Source: Bacillota bacterium (GTDB lineage: Bacteria; Bacillota; Clostridia; Christensenellales; Aristaeellaceae). Taken from it: DNA of 37,269 nucleotides. Shown here piece after piece: positions 1-7,349 of the stretch (position 1 is its first letter; each line of letters opens with the position of its first letter). The notes beneath the pieces are model-generated. The model was not told where the DNA came from, did no database searches, and saw nothing but the letters and a program-made list of their open reading frames with translations. The DNA is taken from the NCBI GenBank assembly GCA_023415715.1, contig JAEZJP010000039.1:1-37269 (forward strand). The letters run 5' to 3'. The translations under genes and the position numbers were made by a program.

Positions 1-819
1 GACCTGGTCACCCACATGATCGGCAAGGACATGAATGAGATCTTCAACCTAAAGCGCGCGGAACAAAAGCCGGGCGCTGCGGCGGTATTGGAGGCTGACC
101 ATATCGGCATACCAGGCAAGGTGGAAGATATATCCCTGTCGGTGAAAAAGGGCGAACTGAAGGGGTTCGCGGGGCTCTTGGGCTCCGGGCGCACCGAAAC
201 GGCCGAGATGCTCTTTGGCGTTACGCGCCCGCAGCGCGGCAAGGTGTTGGTGAACGGCAAGGCACTTACGCTTAAGTCCCCGCTGGACGCCATTGTGAAC
301 AAGGTGGCATTCTGCCCCGAAGACCGCAAGCGCGACGGGATCATAGGGGATTTGTCTGTGCGCGAAAACATATACCTTGCGGTGCAGGCCAAGCGCGGCT
401 TTTTAAAGCCTATGCCCCAAAAGGAGCAGCAGGCGCTGGCCGACAAATATATACGGCTTCTTTCCATCGCTACGCCCGACGCCGATAAAAAGGTCGGCGA
501 GCTGTCGGGTGGGAACCAGCAGAAGGTCATCCTGGCGCGCTGGATGGCAACCGATCCCGACGTGCTGATCCTTGACGAGCCGACCCGCGGCATCGACGTG
601 GGCGCCAAGGCCGAGATCCAGCGCCTGATGCTTAACATGTGCGAAAGGGATATGGCGGTGATCTTCATCAGCTCCGAGCTGGATGAAATCATCCGCTGCG
701 CCAACCGCATCATCGTCATGCGGGACGGCGAAAAGGCGGGAGAGCTGGACGGCGAAAGCTGCCAGCAGTCGGATATACTCGCCATCATCGCCAATGAAGC
801 CGCGGAGGTGAGCATATGA
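1..819 (+). CDS. ytfR: Sugar ABC transporter ATP-binding protein, C-terminal part (YtfR-like, 5' truncated)
   Basis: This is the second half of a duplicated ATPase of the RbsA/MglA/YtfR class, which powers uptake of monosaccharides from the cytoplasmic side of the membrane. The frame is open from base 1, so the gene starts upstream of the window. What is visible is the second nucleotide-binding domain. It has the degenerate Walker A typical of this half (GLLGSGRTE), the signature LSGGNQQKV and Walker B with LILDEPTRGIDVG. The next gene overlaps its stop by ATGA, so it is translationally coupled to the permease. The two permeases match E. coli YtfT and YjfF from memory, which points to the galactofuranose-type system. 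The assignment to the family is firm; the exact sugar is inferred from family resemblance. Confidence 0.93.
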   Translation, partial: DLVTHMIGKDMNEIFNLKRAEQKPGAAAVLEADHIGIPGKVEDISLSVKKGELKGFAGLLGSGRTETAEMLFGVTRPQRGKVLVNGKALTLKSPLDAIVNKVAFCPEDRKRDGIIGDLSVRENIYLAVQAKRGFLKPMPQKEQQALADKYIRLLSIATPDADKKVGELSGGNQQKVILARWMATDPDVLILDEPTRGIDVGAKAEIQRLMLNMCERDMAVIFISSELDEIIRCANRIIVMRDGEKAGELDGESCQQSDILAIIANEAAEVSI

Positions 820-1889
820 AGCGCAAATTAAGCTGGGAAACCATCGTCCGCTCCAAAATATTCTGGGCGGTGGTCGCGGAGGCGCTGATCCTGCTGGTCA
901 GCGTGATCCTCAGGCCTGACTTTTTGAAAATCGAATACAACCAGGTGACGGGCATGCTCTACGGCGTACCCATCGACATTTTGAACCGCTCGGCGGAGAT
1001 CGTTATTATCGGCATGGGCATGACGCTGGTGATAGCGCTTGGCGGCACGGATCTATCTGTTGGCGCGCTGGTTGCGGTATCCGGCGCCATGGCGCTTAAG
1101 TTCCTGCGCTGGGACGTTTTGCAGTACCCCACGCCAGGCGATTATACCATCATGCCTTTCTTCCTTGTGATACTGGTGCCGCTTGTTGTTTGCGCCGTTA
1201 TGGGCGCGTTCAACGGCCTGCTCATATCCAAGCTTGGCATGCAGCCGATTATCGCCACGCTGATATTGATGGTCGCCGGCCGCGGCATCGCGCAGATCAC
1301 CACCAACGGCAAGCAGTTTACGACTATGTATACGCCCTTTCAGTTTATCGGCCAGGGCAAGCTTTTGTGGCTGCCGATGCCGGTGATTATCGCCGCCGTG
1401 GTGGTAACATGCGTCGCGCTGTTCACGCGCAAAACTGCCTTCGGCATGTTTGTTGAATCCGTGGGCGTCAACCCCAGCGCAAGCCGCGTGTCGGGGCTCA
1501 GGTCCGGCCGCATCATCATGATCGCCTATATACTGACCGGGCTCCTGTCCGGCATTGCGGGGCTCATCTACTCCAGCCGCATCTCCTCGTGCGATTCCAA
1601 CAATGCCGGCGTCAACAATGAAATGGATGCGATCCTGACGGTGGTTATCGGCGGCACCAGCATGTCGGGCGGCAAGTTCAGCCTGGCCGGCACGGTGGTC
1701 GGCGCGCTGATCATGCGCACCATCATCACGCTGGTGTACTTCTTCGGCATCGTTTCGGAGGCGATCCTGGCGTTTGAGGCCATGATCATCGCGGTGGTCA
1801 TCGTGCTGCAGTCCGAGCCTGTGCGCCGTGCCATGGCCAGGCGCGGCCATAAGCGCCGGGAAACGACAGGGGGTGTGGTACGTGCTTAA
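816..1889 (+). CDS. ytfT: Sugar ABC transporter permease (YtfT-like)
   Basis: This is an inner-membrane permease of the RbsC/BPD_transp_2 family, 357 residues and strongly hydrophobic with many membrane segments. Stretches such as PIDILNRSAE, GMTLVIALGGTDLSVGA, LILMVAGRGIAQ and NNAGVNNEMDAILTVVIGG closely resemble E. coli YtfT, a subunit of the galactofuranose importer YtfQRT-YjfF. Start: the ATG at 816 overlaps the ATPase stop by four bases. It lies in one operon with the ATPase upstream and a second, different permease downstream, the heterodimeric arrangement known for this transporter. A long antisense open frame across this gene is a codon-composition shadow. Confidence 0.93.
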   Translation: MKRKLSWETIVRSKIFWAVVAEALILLVSVILRPDFLKIEYNQVTGMLYGVPIDILNRSAEIVIIGMGMTLVIALGGTDLSVGALVAVSGAMALKFLRWDVLQYPTPGDYTIMPFFLVILVPLVVCAVMGAFNGLLISKLGMQPIIATLILMVAGRGIAQITTNGKQFTTMYTPFQFIGQGKLLWLPMPVIIAAVVVTCVALFTRKTAFGMFVESVGVNPSASRVSGLRSGRIIMIAYILTGLLSGIAGLIYSSRISSCDSNNAGVNNEMDAILTVVIGGTSMSGGKFSLAGTVVGALIMRTIITLVYFFGIVSEAILAFEAMIIAVVIVLQSEPVRRAMARRGHKRRETTGGVVRA

Positions 1890-2931
1890 GATAGAAATTG
1901 GCCGCCAGAAATGGACATCGCGGCTGTTCAATCCCAAATATGTCATGGTGTACGCCACCCTGGGCGTGTTTCTGATCATTTACCTGTTCGGCGCGATCAT
2001 GTTCGGCGACAAGGGCTTTACCACCATCCGCACGCTGATGCTGATGTTTATTGACAACGCGTACATCGGCATTTCCGCGGTGGGCATGACCATGGTACTC
2101 ATCAGCGGCGGCATCGACCTGTCGGTTGCCTCTGTGGCTTCCTTAACGGGTATGTTCATCGCCTACGGCACCTCGGTCATGGGCCTGCCTCCCATTTTGT
2201 GCATTGCCTTTTCGCTGCTTGTCGGCACGGGGCTGGGCTTACTCATGGGCGCGGCCATCCACTACCTGAACGTGCCCGCCTTCATCACTACGCTGACCGG
2301 CTCGTTCCTGGCGCGGGGCGTATGCTCGCTGATCAGCCGCGAGTCCATCTCCATCAACAATGAGATGATCGATGCTTTGGCTGGCTGGAAGATTTACCTG
2401 ATGCAATTAAAGGACGGCGAATGGGTCAAAATCAAGCCCGTAGCCTACATCAACTTCAGCGTACTGCTTCTGATCGCCATGATCATACTGGGTATGGTCA
2501 TATTGCAATGGACGCGCTTTGGCCGCAACGTATACGCCATCGGCGGCAACGAACAGTCGGCCAGGCTGATGGGGCTGCCGGTGGGCCGCACCAAGATCAT
2601 GGTGTACGGCATCAACGGCTTATGCTCCGCACTGGCCGGCATCGCCTATGTGCTGTACGTAAAATCCGGCTGGAACCTGGCGCTGGCCGGCGGTGAGCTG
2701 GATGTGATCTCCTCCGCGGTCATCGGCGGCGTGCTGTTGACCGGCGGCGTGGGGTACATGATCGGCACGCTGTTTGGCGTGATGCTAAAATCCACCATTC
2801 CCGCACTGATCACCTTCAGCGGGAACCTGTCCTCCTGGTGGGCCAAGATCGCAACCGGCGTGCTGCTGCTATTGTTCATCGTCATACAGCGCATTGTGGT
2901 CACCTATTCCGCGAGAAAAAAGGCAAGATAG
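1882..2931 (+). CDS. yjfF: Sugar ABC transporter permease (YjfF-like)
   Basis: This is the second permease of the furanose-type ABC importer, about 349 residues with repeated hydrophobic segments. Diagnostic stretches include GMTMVLISGGIDLSVASV, TRFGRNVYAIGGNEQSA, VIGGVLLTGGVGYMIGT and LSSWWAKIATGVLLLLF, all close to E. coli YjfF. An open frame extends upstream to an ATG at 1828, but that start has no ribosome site and lies well inside ytfT. The GTG at 1882 is preferred: an AGGGGG site sits about eight bases upstream, and it overlaps the ytfT stop by eight bases. It is the last gene of this operon; a strong hairpin follows at 2946. Confidence 0.9.
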   Translation: MLKIEIGRQKWTSRLFNPKYVMVYATLGVFLIIYLFGAIMFGDKGFTTIRTLMLMFIDNAYIGISAVGMTMVLISGGIDLSVASVASLTGMFIAYGTSVMGLPPILCIAFSLLVGTGLGLLMGAAIHYLNVPAFITTLTGSFLARGVCSLISRESISINNEMIDALAGWKIYLMQLKDGEWVKIKPVAYINFSVLLLIAMIILGMVILQWTRFGRNVYAIGGNEQSARLMGLPVGRTKIMVYGINGLCSALAGIAYVLYVKSGWNLALAGGELDVISSAVIGGVLLTGGVGYMIGTLFGVMLKSTIPALITFSGNLSSWWAKIATGVLLLLFIVIQRIVVTYSARKKAR

Positions 2932-2945
2932 AGGAAAGGGAAAAT

Positions 2946-3010
2946 GCTGCCGCGCAAAAAAACGGGCTGCTTCGCAAAGCAGGATCGTGCTTTGCGCGGC
3001 AGCTTTTATT
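2946..3010 (+). terminator. Nested hairpin terminator after the ytf operon
   Basis: The 13-base arm GCTGCCGCGCAAA at 2946-2958 is exactly complementary to TTTGCGCGGCAGC at 2991-3003. The 32-base loop holds a second hairpin (CTGCTT at 2967-2972 with AAGCAG at 2977-2982). TTTTATTT follows directly. The position just after the last transporter gene fits an intrinsic terminator. Confidence 0.8.
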
Positions 3011-3106
3011 TGGCTCGTCCTCAATTTTACTGCCTTTGAGCGAAGATCAATGGATTTTTCAAGCAAGCACGACCTTCGTCAAAGAAGCCAATTAACAAAC
3101 AACGCA

Positions 3107-3131
3107 GTAGGGGCGATTATGAATCGCCCGC
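3107..3131. repeat. REP-like short palindromic repeat
   Basis: GTAGGGGCGATTATGAATCG and the following CCCGCC form an 8-bp stem (GGGCGATT at 3111-3118, AATCGCCC at 3122-3129) with a three-base loop. From memory this motif is a widespread dispersed intergenic repeat in gut Clostridia. Only one copy was noticed in this window, so repeat status rests on that recollection. Confidence 0.45.
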
Positions 3132-3183
3132 CAAGTGACTTTGCAATTGCCAATTTTCCGTAGCTACTGTAGTTGATAGACTA

Positions 3184-4182
3184 TCAGTACCCCCTCGCCG
3201 GAATACTTTGCAAATTATCGTCAAACTCTGAAAACATGGTTTCCTTGGAGTAGGTGTAGCGGTCAACATCTTCGCCCGCGGCCAGCTTCTTGGCAAGGCT
3301 CATGATCATATCCCCGATCAGGGGCGTGCATTCCACCACGCAGTTGATCTTCCCCCGTTTCAATAAATCGATGGCGCCCTGCTCGCCGTCCACCGTAATG
3401 ATCACGATATCCTTGCCCGGCACCATGCCCACTGCCTCGATGGCCTCCATGGCGCCCAGCGTCATGGCGTCGTTGTGGGAATACAGCACATCTATATCGC
3501 GGCCCCGCTCCTTAAGGATTTGGGTCATGCATTCCTTGCCCTTGGATTTTAAAAAATCACCGGATACCGATTCAACTATGGTAAGGCGCGGATCGTTTTG
3601 AATCGTTTCCCGAAAGCCTATGGCGCGCTGGCGCATGGGCGTGGAATCCACAGTCCCGGTGATCTCCACAATGCGCAGGTGATCCTTGCCCATTTGACCG
3701 GCCTTTTTGAGCAGGAACTCGCCCGCGCGGCGGCCCTCCTCATAAAAATCCGAGCCGATGAAACCCACGATCAGGCCGGCGTCCTCCTCACTGATGTACC
3801 GGTCAGTGCACAAAACCGGGATGCCGGCTTCCCGCGCTTCGGTCAGCACGTTGGTCCAGCCATCCTCCACAATGGGCGCAAAGGCGATCACATCCACCCG
3901 GTAGGCAATGAACGAACGGATCGCCTTGATCTGGTTCTGCTGTTTCTGCTCGGCGTTTTCAAACATGAGCTGCACGCCGGCCCGGTCGGCGGCGTTCAAA
4001 ATATCCTGCGAGTTGCCTATGCGCCAGCCGCTCTCGCTGCCAAGCTGCGAAAAGCCCAGGATGACAGGGTTTTTCGGCGGCTGCTCCTTTTGTTTTACCG
4101 AGCCGGACAGCATAAACAATGCCGCGGTGACCGCCAGCGCGGCTAATATGAAACGCACTGCCAAAGCAATCCGCTTTTTCAT
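3184..4182 (-). CDS. ytfQ: YtfQ-like sugar-binding protein with N-terminal membrane segment
   Basis: This is a periplasmic-binding-protein domain of the Peripla_BP_4 type, about 332 residues, that would bind a sugar outside the membrane. GFSQLGSESGWR, QKQQNQIKAIRSFIA, SGDFLKSKGKE, YSHNDAMTLGA and the ending GY closely match E. coli YtfQ, the galactofuranose-binding protein. A basic start (MKKR) is followed by a hydrophobic segment ending LSGSVKQ. A lipobox cysteine would be expected there but serine is present, so it is either cleaved by signal peptidase I or membrane-anchored. It is transcribed towards the ytf permeases, not with them. It could be the cognate binding protein, or a second binding protein feeding a sensor. 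The ATG at 4182 is preferred over a GTG at 4197 because GGGGGC lies about eight bases upstream. Confidence 0.88.
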   Translation of the reverse strand: MKKRIALAVRFILAALAVTAALFMLSGSVKQKEQPPKNPVILGFSQLGSESGWRIGNSQDILNAADRAGVQLMFENAEQKQQNQIKAIRSFIAYRVDVIAFAPIVEDGWTNVLTEAREAGIPVLCTDRYISEEDAGLIVGFIGSDFYEEGRRAGEFLLKKAGQMGKDHLRIVEITGTVDSTPMRQRAIGFRETIQNDPRLTIVESVSGDFLKSKGKECMTQILKERGRDIDVLYSHNDAMTLGAMEAIEAVGMVPGKDIVIITVDGEQGAIDLLKRGKINCVVECTPLIGDMIMSLAKKLAAGEDVDRYTYSKETMFSEFDDNLQSIPARGY

Positions 4183-4263
4183 GCCTTTTGCCCCCACGAA
4201 CCAGCTTTTGTAATTAACGCTATATATTACGTAAAGTATCGCATATCCTTACACAAAATGCAA

Positions 4264-4288
4264 CCTCCTGCCCATTAGGGACAGGAGG
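4264..4288 (-). terminator. Hairpin terminator after the FmdB-type gene
   Basis: CCTCCTG at 4264-4270 pairs with CAGGAGG at 4282-4288, with an inner CCC/GGG extension. On the minus strand it follows the stop of the zinc-ribbon gene and is trailed by TTGCATTTT. The opposite side is also T-rich, so it may work in both directions. Confidence 0.65.
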
Positions 4289-4328
4289 CTTTTATTTTGT
4301 TTCAATTTTCGATAAAGCTTATAACCGC

Positions 4329-4553
4329 CTATTTGCAGTGGCATTGCCCTCCGCAGGAGCCGCAGGAATGGGATCCGCAGGAACAGCCGCTTCCAGCCTT
4401 CCCCCCAGTGATGCTGGAAACGGAATACTGCTGAAGCACATCCAGCGATGAACATTTGGGACAAACAATTTGGCTTGCCATTCTTTCCTTCATGGTCATG
4501 GTAAACTCGAAACCTTCCTTGCATGCATTGCATCGAAACTCATACTTGGGCAT
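4329..4553 (-). CDS. FmdB-family zinc-ribbon protein
   Basis: This is a 74-residue protein beginning MPKYEFRC, the hallmark of the FmdB zinc-ribbon family. Two CxxC pairs (CNAC near residue 8, CPKC near residue 31) would bind one zinc. The C-terminal third is rich in Gly, Ser and Cys and ends in a Cys/His cluster. The family name comes from a putative regulator of formamidase; its real role is unknown in most bacteria. The ATG at 4553 is chosen because AAAGGGG lies about eight bases upstream, while longer starts lack a site. It is monocistronic, with a promoter-like site at 4604-4632 and a terminator after it. Confidence 0.88.
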   Translation of the reverse strand: MPKYEFRCNACKEGFEFTMTMKERMASQIVCPKCSSLDVLQQYSVSSITGGKAGSGCSCGSHSCGSCGGQCHCK

Positions 4554-4603
4554 TCCTGTACCCCTTTCCGGAACCGTAATCAACGGAGTATTGCCAAAGG
4601 TAT

Positions 4604-4632
4604 ATTATATCCATTTTGCACAGCAGAAACAA
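4604..4632 (-). promoter_or_regulatory. Promoter for the FmdB-type gene
   Basis: On the minus strand TTGTTT (4632-4627), a 17-base spacer and a perfect TATAAT (4609-4604) form a sigma-A-type promoter. It lies about 50 bases upstream of the zinc-ribbon start codon. Confidence 0.6.
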
Positions 4633-4794
4633 TTCGTCGCTTGGTCAGGCAAATGGCTGCCAACGCATACATTCGCCGTGATCAGCGGTTTTCCCTTGCG
4701 GTTTATGGCGCTGTGACTGCCAAAAAACGCGGCCGGGCTTCAACTCGCGCGAAAAACGGCGCCCAAAATATTTTTCGGGCAGGGGATAATATCA

Positions 4795-4823
4795 TTGACT
4801 GGTATAAAATTGTATGCTATATT
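4795..4823 (+). promoter_or_regulatory. Sigma-A promoter of the GntR/oligosaccharide operon
   Basis: TTGACT at 4795-4800, a 17-base spacer and TATATT at 4818-4823 lie just upstream of the regulator gene at 4853. The -10 box runs into the palindrome at 4821-4832, so a bound repressor would block polymerase. Confidence 0.75.
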
Positions 4824-4832
4824 GTATACAAT
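4821..4832. promoter_or_regulatory. GntR-type operator ATTGTATACAAT
   Basis: This is a perfect 12-base palindrome that fits the general GntR-family consensus (GT-M-K-AC core). It overlaps the -10 region and the transcription start of the operon that begins with an FCD-type GntR gene. Autoregulation by that gene is the natural inference. Confidence 0.65.
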
Positions 4833-4852
4833 TAAGAATGCGAGGTTGTATT

Positions 4853-5497
4853 ATGGCAAAACATAGCCAGGCGTCCATAGCCTATGAGAGCATCCGTACG
4901 TCTATTTTGAATGGGGCATTATTCCAGGGCCAGCCGATATCCGAAATGGAAATGGCCGAAAAACTGAGTATGAGCCGCACGCCGGTGCGCGAGGCATTAT
5001 CGCGGCTGCGCAGCGACGGGCTTTTGGAGTATATTGCGCACAAGGGCGTTGTGGTGCGCCAGTTCAGCAGGCAGGAAATTGAAATGGCCTACGTGTATGC
5101 GCAGGCGGTGGAAGGCATGCTGGCCGGCGTTGTGGCGGAAAATGCCGCAAACCTCGATTTTACAGAGGCAGAAGGTTGCCTTGCAAGAATGCGGGAAGCG
5201 CTGAACAACAACGATTCCACCGCCTGGGCGAACGCAGACAACGACTTCCACAACACGCTGCGCAAGCTTTGCGGCAACAGCTTCCTTGTCAAGGCGGTCA
5301 TAGACGTTTACGGCCAGATCAATTACACCAGAATGCTGATCACCCGCGTCGCCCTGGATAAGGCCGCCTCCACAAGGGACCACGGCGCGCTGCTGGATTA
5401 TTTAAAAGCCGGCGACGTGAAAAGCGCCCGGGAAAGCATGGAAGCCCACCTGATCAGGATCAGGAACGATGTCATGCGGATCTTGTACAATCCTTGA
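4853..5497 (+). CDS. GntR-family transcriptional regulator, FadR/FCD subfamily
   Basis: This is a DNA-binding regulator of 214 residues. The N-terminal winged helix-turn-helix carries MSRTPVREALSRLRSDGLL, diagnostic of GntR proteins. The C-terminal all-helical FCD domain has the metal-site pattern DNDFHNTL and a late TRDH and AHLIR. FCD regulators commonly sense carboxylic acids, sugar acids or their metabolites. The start at ATG 4853 has GAGG about eight bases upstream; the upstream in-frame ATGs at 4814 and 4838 fall in the promoter or operator and lack a site. It is the first gene of the operon, with only 13 bases between it and the first permease. It probably represses its own operon through the palindrome at 4821. 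Confidence 0.92.
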   Translation: MAKHSQASIAYESIRTSILNGALFQGQPISEMEMAEKLSMSRTPVREALSRLRSDGLLEYIAHKGVVVRQFSRQEIEMAYVYAQAVEGMLAGVVAENAANLDFTEAEGCLARMREALNNNDSTAWANADNDFHNTLRKLCGNSFLVKAVIDVYGQINYTRMLITRVALDKAASTRDHGALLDYLKAGDVKSARESMEAHLIRIRNDVMRILYNP

Positions 5498-5510
5498 AGG
5501 GGGCGGTAGT

Positions 5511-6440
5511 GTGACGGACATCACCAGCCGTAAGCCGAATGAAACCCTTTGGGTCAACATGAAACGCCATCCGATGCTCTACCTGATGGTGCTCCCCGGC
5601 CTGTCCTACTTTCTTATATTCAAGTACATACCGCTTCTGGGGTCGGTGATCGCCTTCCAGAACTATCAAATCTTCAAGGGCCTTTTCAAAAGCCCGTGGA
5701 TCGGGCTTGCCAATTTCGAGTACATCTTCAAGTATCAGGACTTCTACCGCATATTGGGGAACACGGTGAAAATCGGCGGCCTTCAAATCCTTTTCGGCTT
5801 TCCGGCGCCTATTATACTCGCCCTGATGCTCAACCAGGTAACACGCAGCATCACGAAACGAAGCCTGCAAACGGTTTTGTACCTGCCGCATTTCCTCTCC
5901 TGGGCAATCATCGGCAGCATCATCTTCGATATATTCAGCATAAACGGCATCGTAAACGTCTTCCGCTCCATACTCAACCTTCCGCCGGTGCTGTACATGC
6001 AGCAGTCAGGCGCTTTCGTACCCATCGTCACCATTTCGTTCGTGTGGAAAGAGATCGGCTGGAGCGCCATCGTATATCTTGCCGCCATATCCGGCATCAA
6101 CCCGCAATTGTACGAGGCGGCCGTCATTGAGGGCGCATCCAACTGGAAGCAGACCGCCTACATCACATTGCCGATGCTGATGCCCACCATCATCGTCATG
6201 TTCCTTTTACGCATCGGCAATTTTCTCAACCTTGGCTTTGAACAGATCTTTGTGCTGCTTACGCCAACGACGCAGCGCATAGGCGACATACTGGATACCT
6301 GGGTGTTTCAAAATGGCGTATTGGAAGGGAAATACAGCCTGACCACCACGGTCGGCCTGTTCAAGTCGGTCTTCGGCCTGGTGCTCATGGTTGCCTGCAA
6401 TTGGCTGTCCAAGCGGACCACGGGAAGAGGTGTATATTAA
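5511..6440 (+). CDS. Oligosaccharide ABC transporter permease (LplB/YtcP partner type)
   Basis: This is a 309-residue membrane permease of the MetI fold with about six membrane segments. Early residues contain HPMLYLMVLPGLSYFLIF and the cytoplasmic EAA loop reads LYEAAVIEGASNWKQ, the contact point for the ATPase. The family (COG4209, LplB-like) usually serves binding proteins for di- and oligosaccharides, including uronic-acid oligomers. The GTG at 5511 is chosen because GAAGGGGGCGG precedes it; a longer frame overlaps the regulator and lacks a site. No ATPase gene is in this operon, so a shared multitask ATPase such as MsmX is likely. Confidence 0.92.
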   Translation: MTDITSRKPNETLWVNMKRHPMLYLMVLPGLSYFLIFKYIPLLGSVIAFQNYQIFKGLFKSPWIGLANFEYIFKYQDFYRILGNTVKIGGLQILFGFPAPIILALMLNQVTRSITKRSLQTVLYLPHFLSWAIIGSIIFDIFSINGIVNVFRSILNLPPVLYMQQSGAFVPIVTISFVWKEIGWSAIVYLAAISGINPQLYEAAVIEGASNWKQTAYITLPMLMPTIIVMFLLRIGNFLNLGFEQIFVLLTPTTQRIGDILDTWVFQNGVLEGKYSLTTTVGLFKSVFGLVLMVACNWLSKRTTGRGVY

Positions 6441-6441
6441 A

Positions 6442-7293
6442 ATGCGCCGCATGACACTTGGCAAGTGGCTTATTTTGCTGTCCCTTGTTTTGGTTGCCGC
6501 GAGCATGCTGCTTCCTTTTATCCGCGTCATTTCCCTATCGATCAGCAGCAGGATTTTTGTGGAGCGCAACGCGGTCATGTTTTTCCCCAAGGGCCTATCC
6601 CTGGAATCATACAAGTTTGTTCTTTCCGAACAGCGCATATGGGATTCCCTTGCGGTAACAATCTTTGTCACCCTGGCCGGCACCATTTTGAGCCTGCTTG
6701 TCTCATCCGCCATGGCTTATGCCCTGTCGCGACCGGAGTTCAAGCCCCGCAGGGGAGTAATGATATTCGTCATCCTGACCATGGTGTTTCAGGCGCCGGT
6801 CATCCCTTTTTTCCTGACGGTCAAGTCGCTTGGCATGCTGAACACGGTCTGGGCGCTGATACTGCCGCTTACGGTGAACGCGTTCAACCTGGCCATCATG
6901 CGCTCGTTCTTTGAGGAAACGCCGGAATCCCTGATCGATTCCGGCCGCATCGACGGCTGCGGCGATTTGCGCCTTTTGATGAAGATCGTGCTGCCCATAT
7001 CAAAGCCTGTTCTTGCCACCATGGCGCTGTTTTACGCGGTTGCCTATTGGAATATTTTCTACAACGCGCTGATGTTCATTTACGATAAAAAACTGCAGCC
7101 TTTGCAGATCATTGTACGAAGCTACATTTCCGACAGCGTTGAAACGCCGGGCCTTTACATGGATGTCAACTACAACAATACCACTTTGCAAATGGCAACG
7201 ATCATGGTAGCAATGCTGCCTATCATTGCCGTATACCCCTTCCTGCAGAAACATTTCACTTCTGGTGTTATGCTTGGCGCAATCAAGGAATGA
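6442..7293 (+). CDS. Oligosaccharide ABC transporter permease (YtcP type)
   Basis: This is the second permease of the heterodimer (COG0395, MalG-like), 283 residues. Its EAA loop is a variant, ESLIDSGRIDGCGDLRLLMK, followed by the usual LPISKPVLATM. The C-terminus ends VMLGAIKE, typical for this family. The ATG at 6442 starts one base after the previous stop, with AGAGG about eleven bases upstream. It completes the membrane channel with the preceding gene and is followed after 56 bases by the binding protein. Confidence 0.92.
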   Translation: MRRMTLGKWLILLSLVLVAASMLLPFIRVISLSISSRIFVERNAVMFFPKGLSLESYKFVLSEQRIWDSLAVTIFVTLAGTILSLLVSSAMAYALSRPEFKPRRGVMIFVILTMVFQAPVIPFFLTVKSLGMLNTVWALILPLTVNAFNLAIMRSFFEETPESLIDSGRIDGCGDLRLLMKIVLPISKPVLATMALFYAVAYWNIFYNALMFIYDKKLQPLQIIVRSYISDSVETPGLYMDVNYNNTTLQMATIMVAMLPIIAVYPFLQKHFTSGVMLGAIKE

Positions 7294-7349
7294 TGTGTTT
7301 CCGGCATGTGTGCACTATGCCGGTCGCATAAAACGAAAGGAGGATCCCC

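Noticed and set aside
1053..1979. 308-residue open frame antisense to ytfT
   Set aside because: It is rich in His, Arg, Asp and Gln with no family resemblance and no ribosome site, and it lies wholly against a confident permease and its neighbour. It is a composition shadow.
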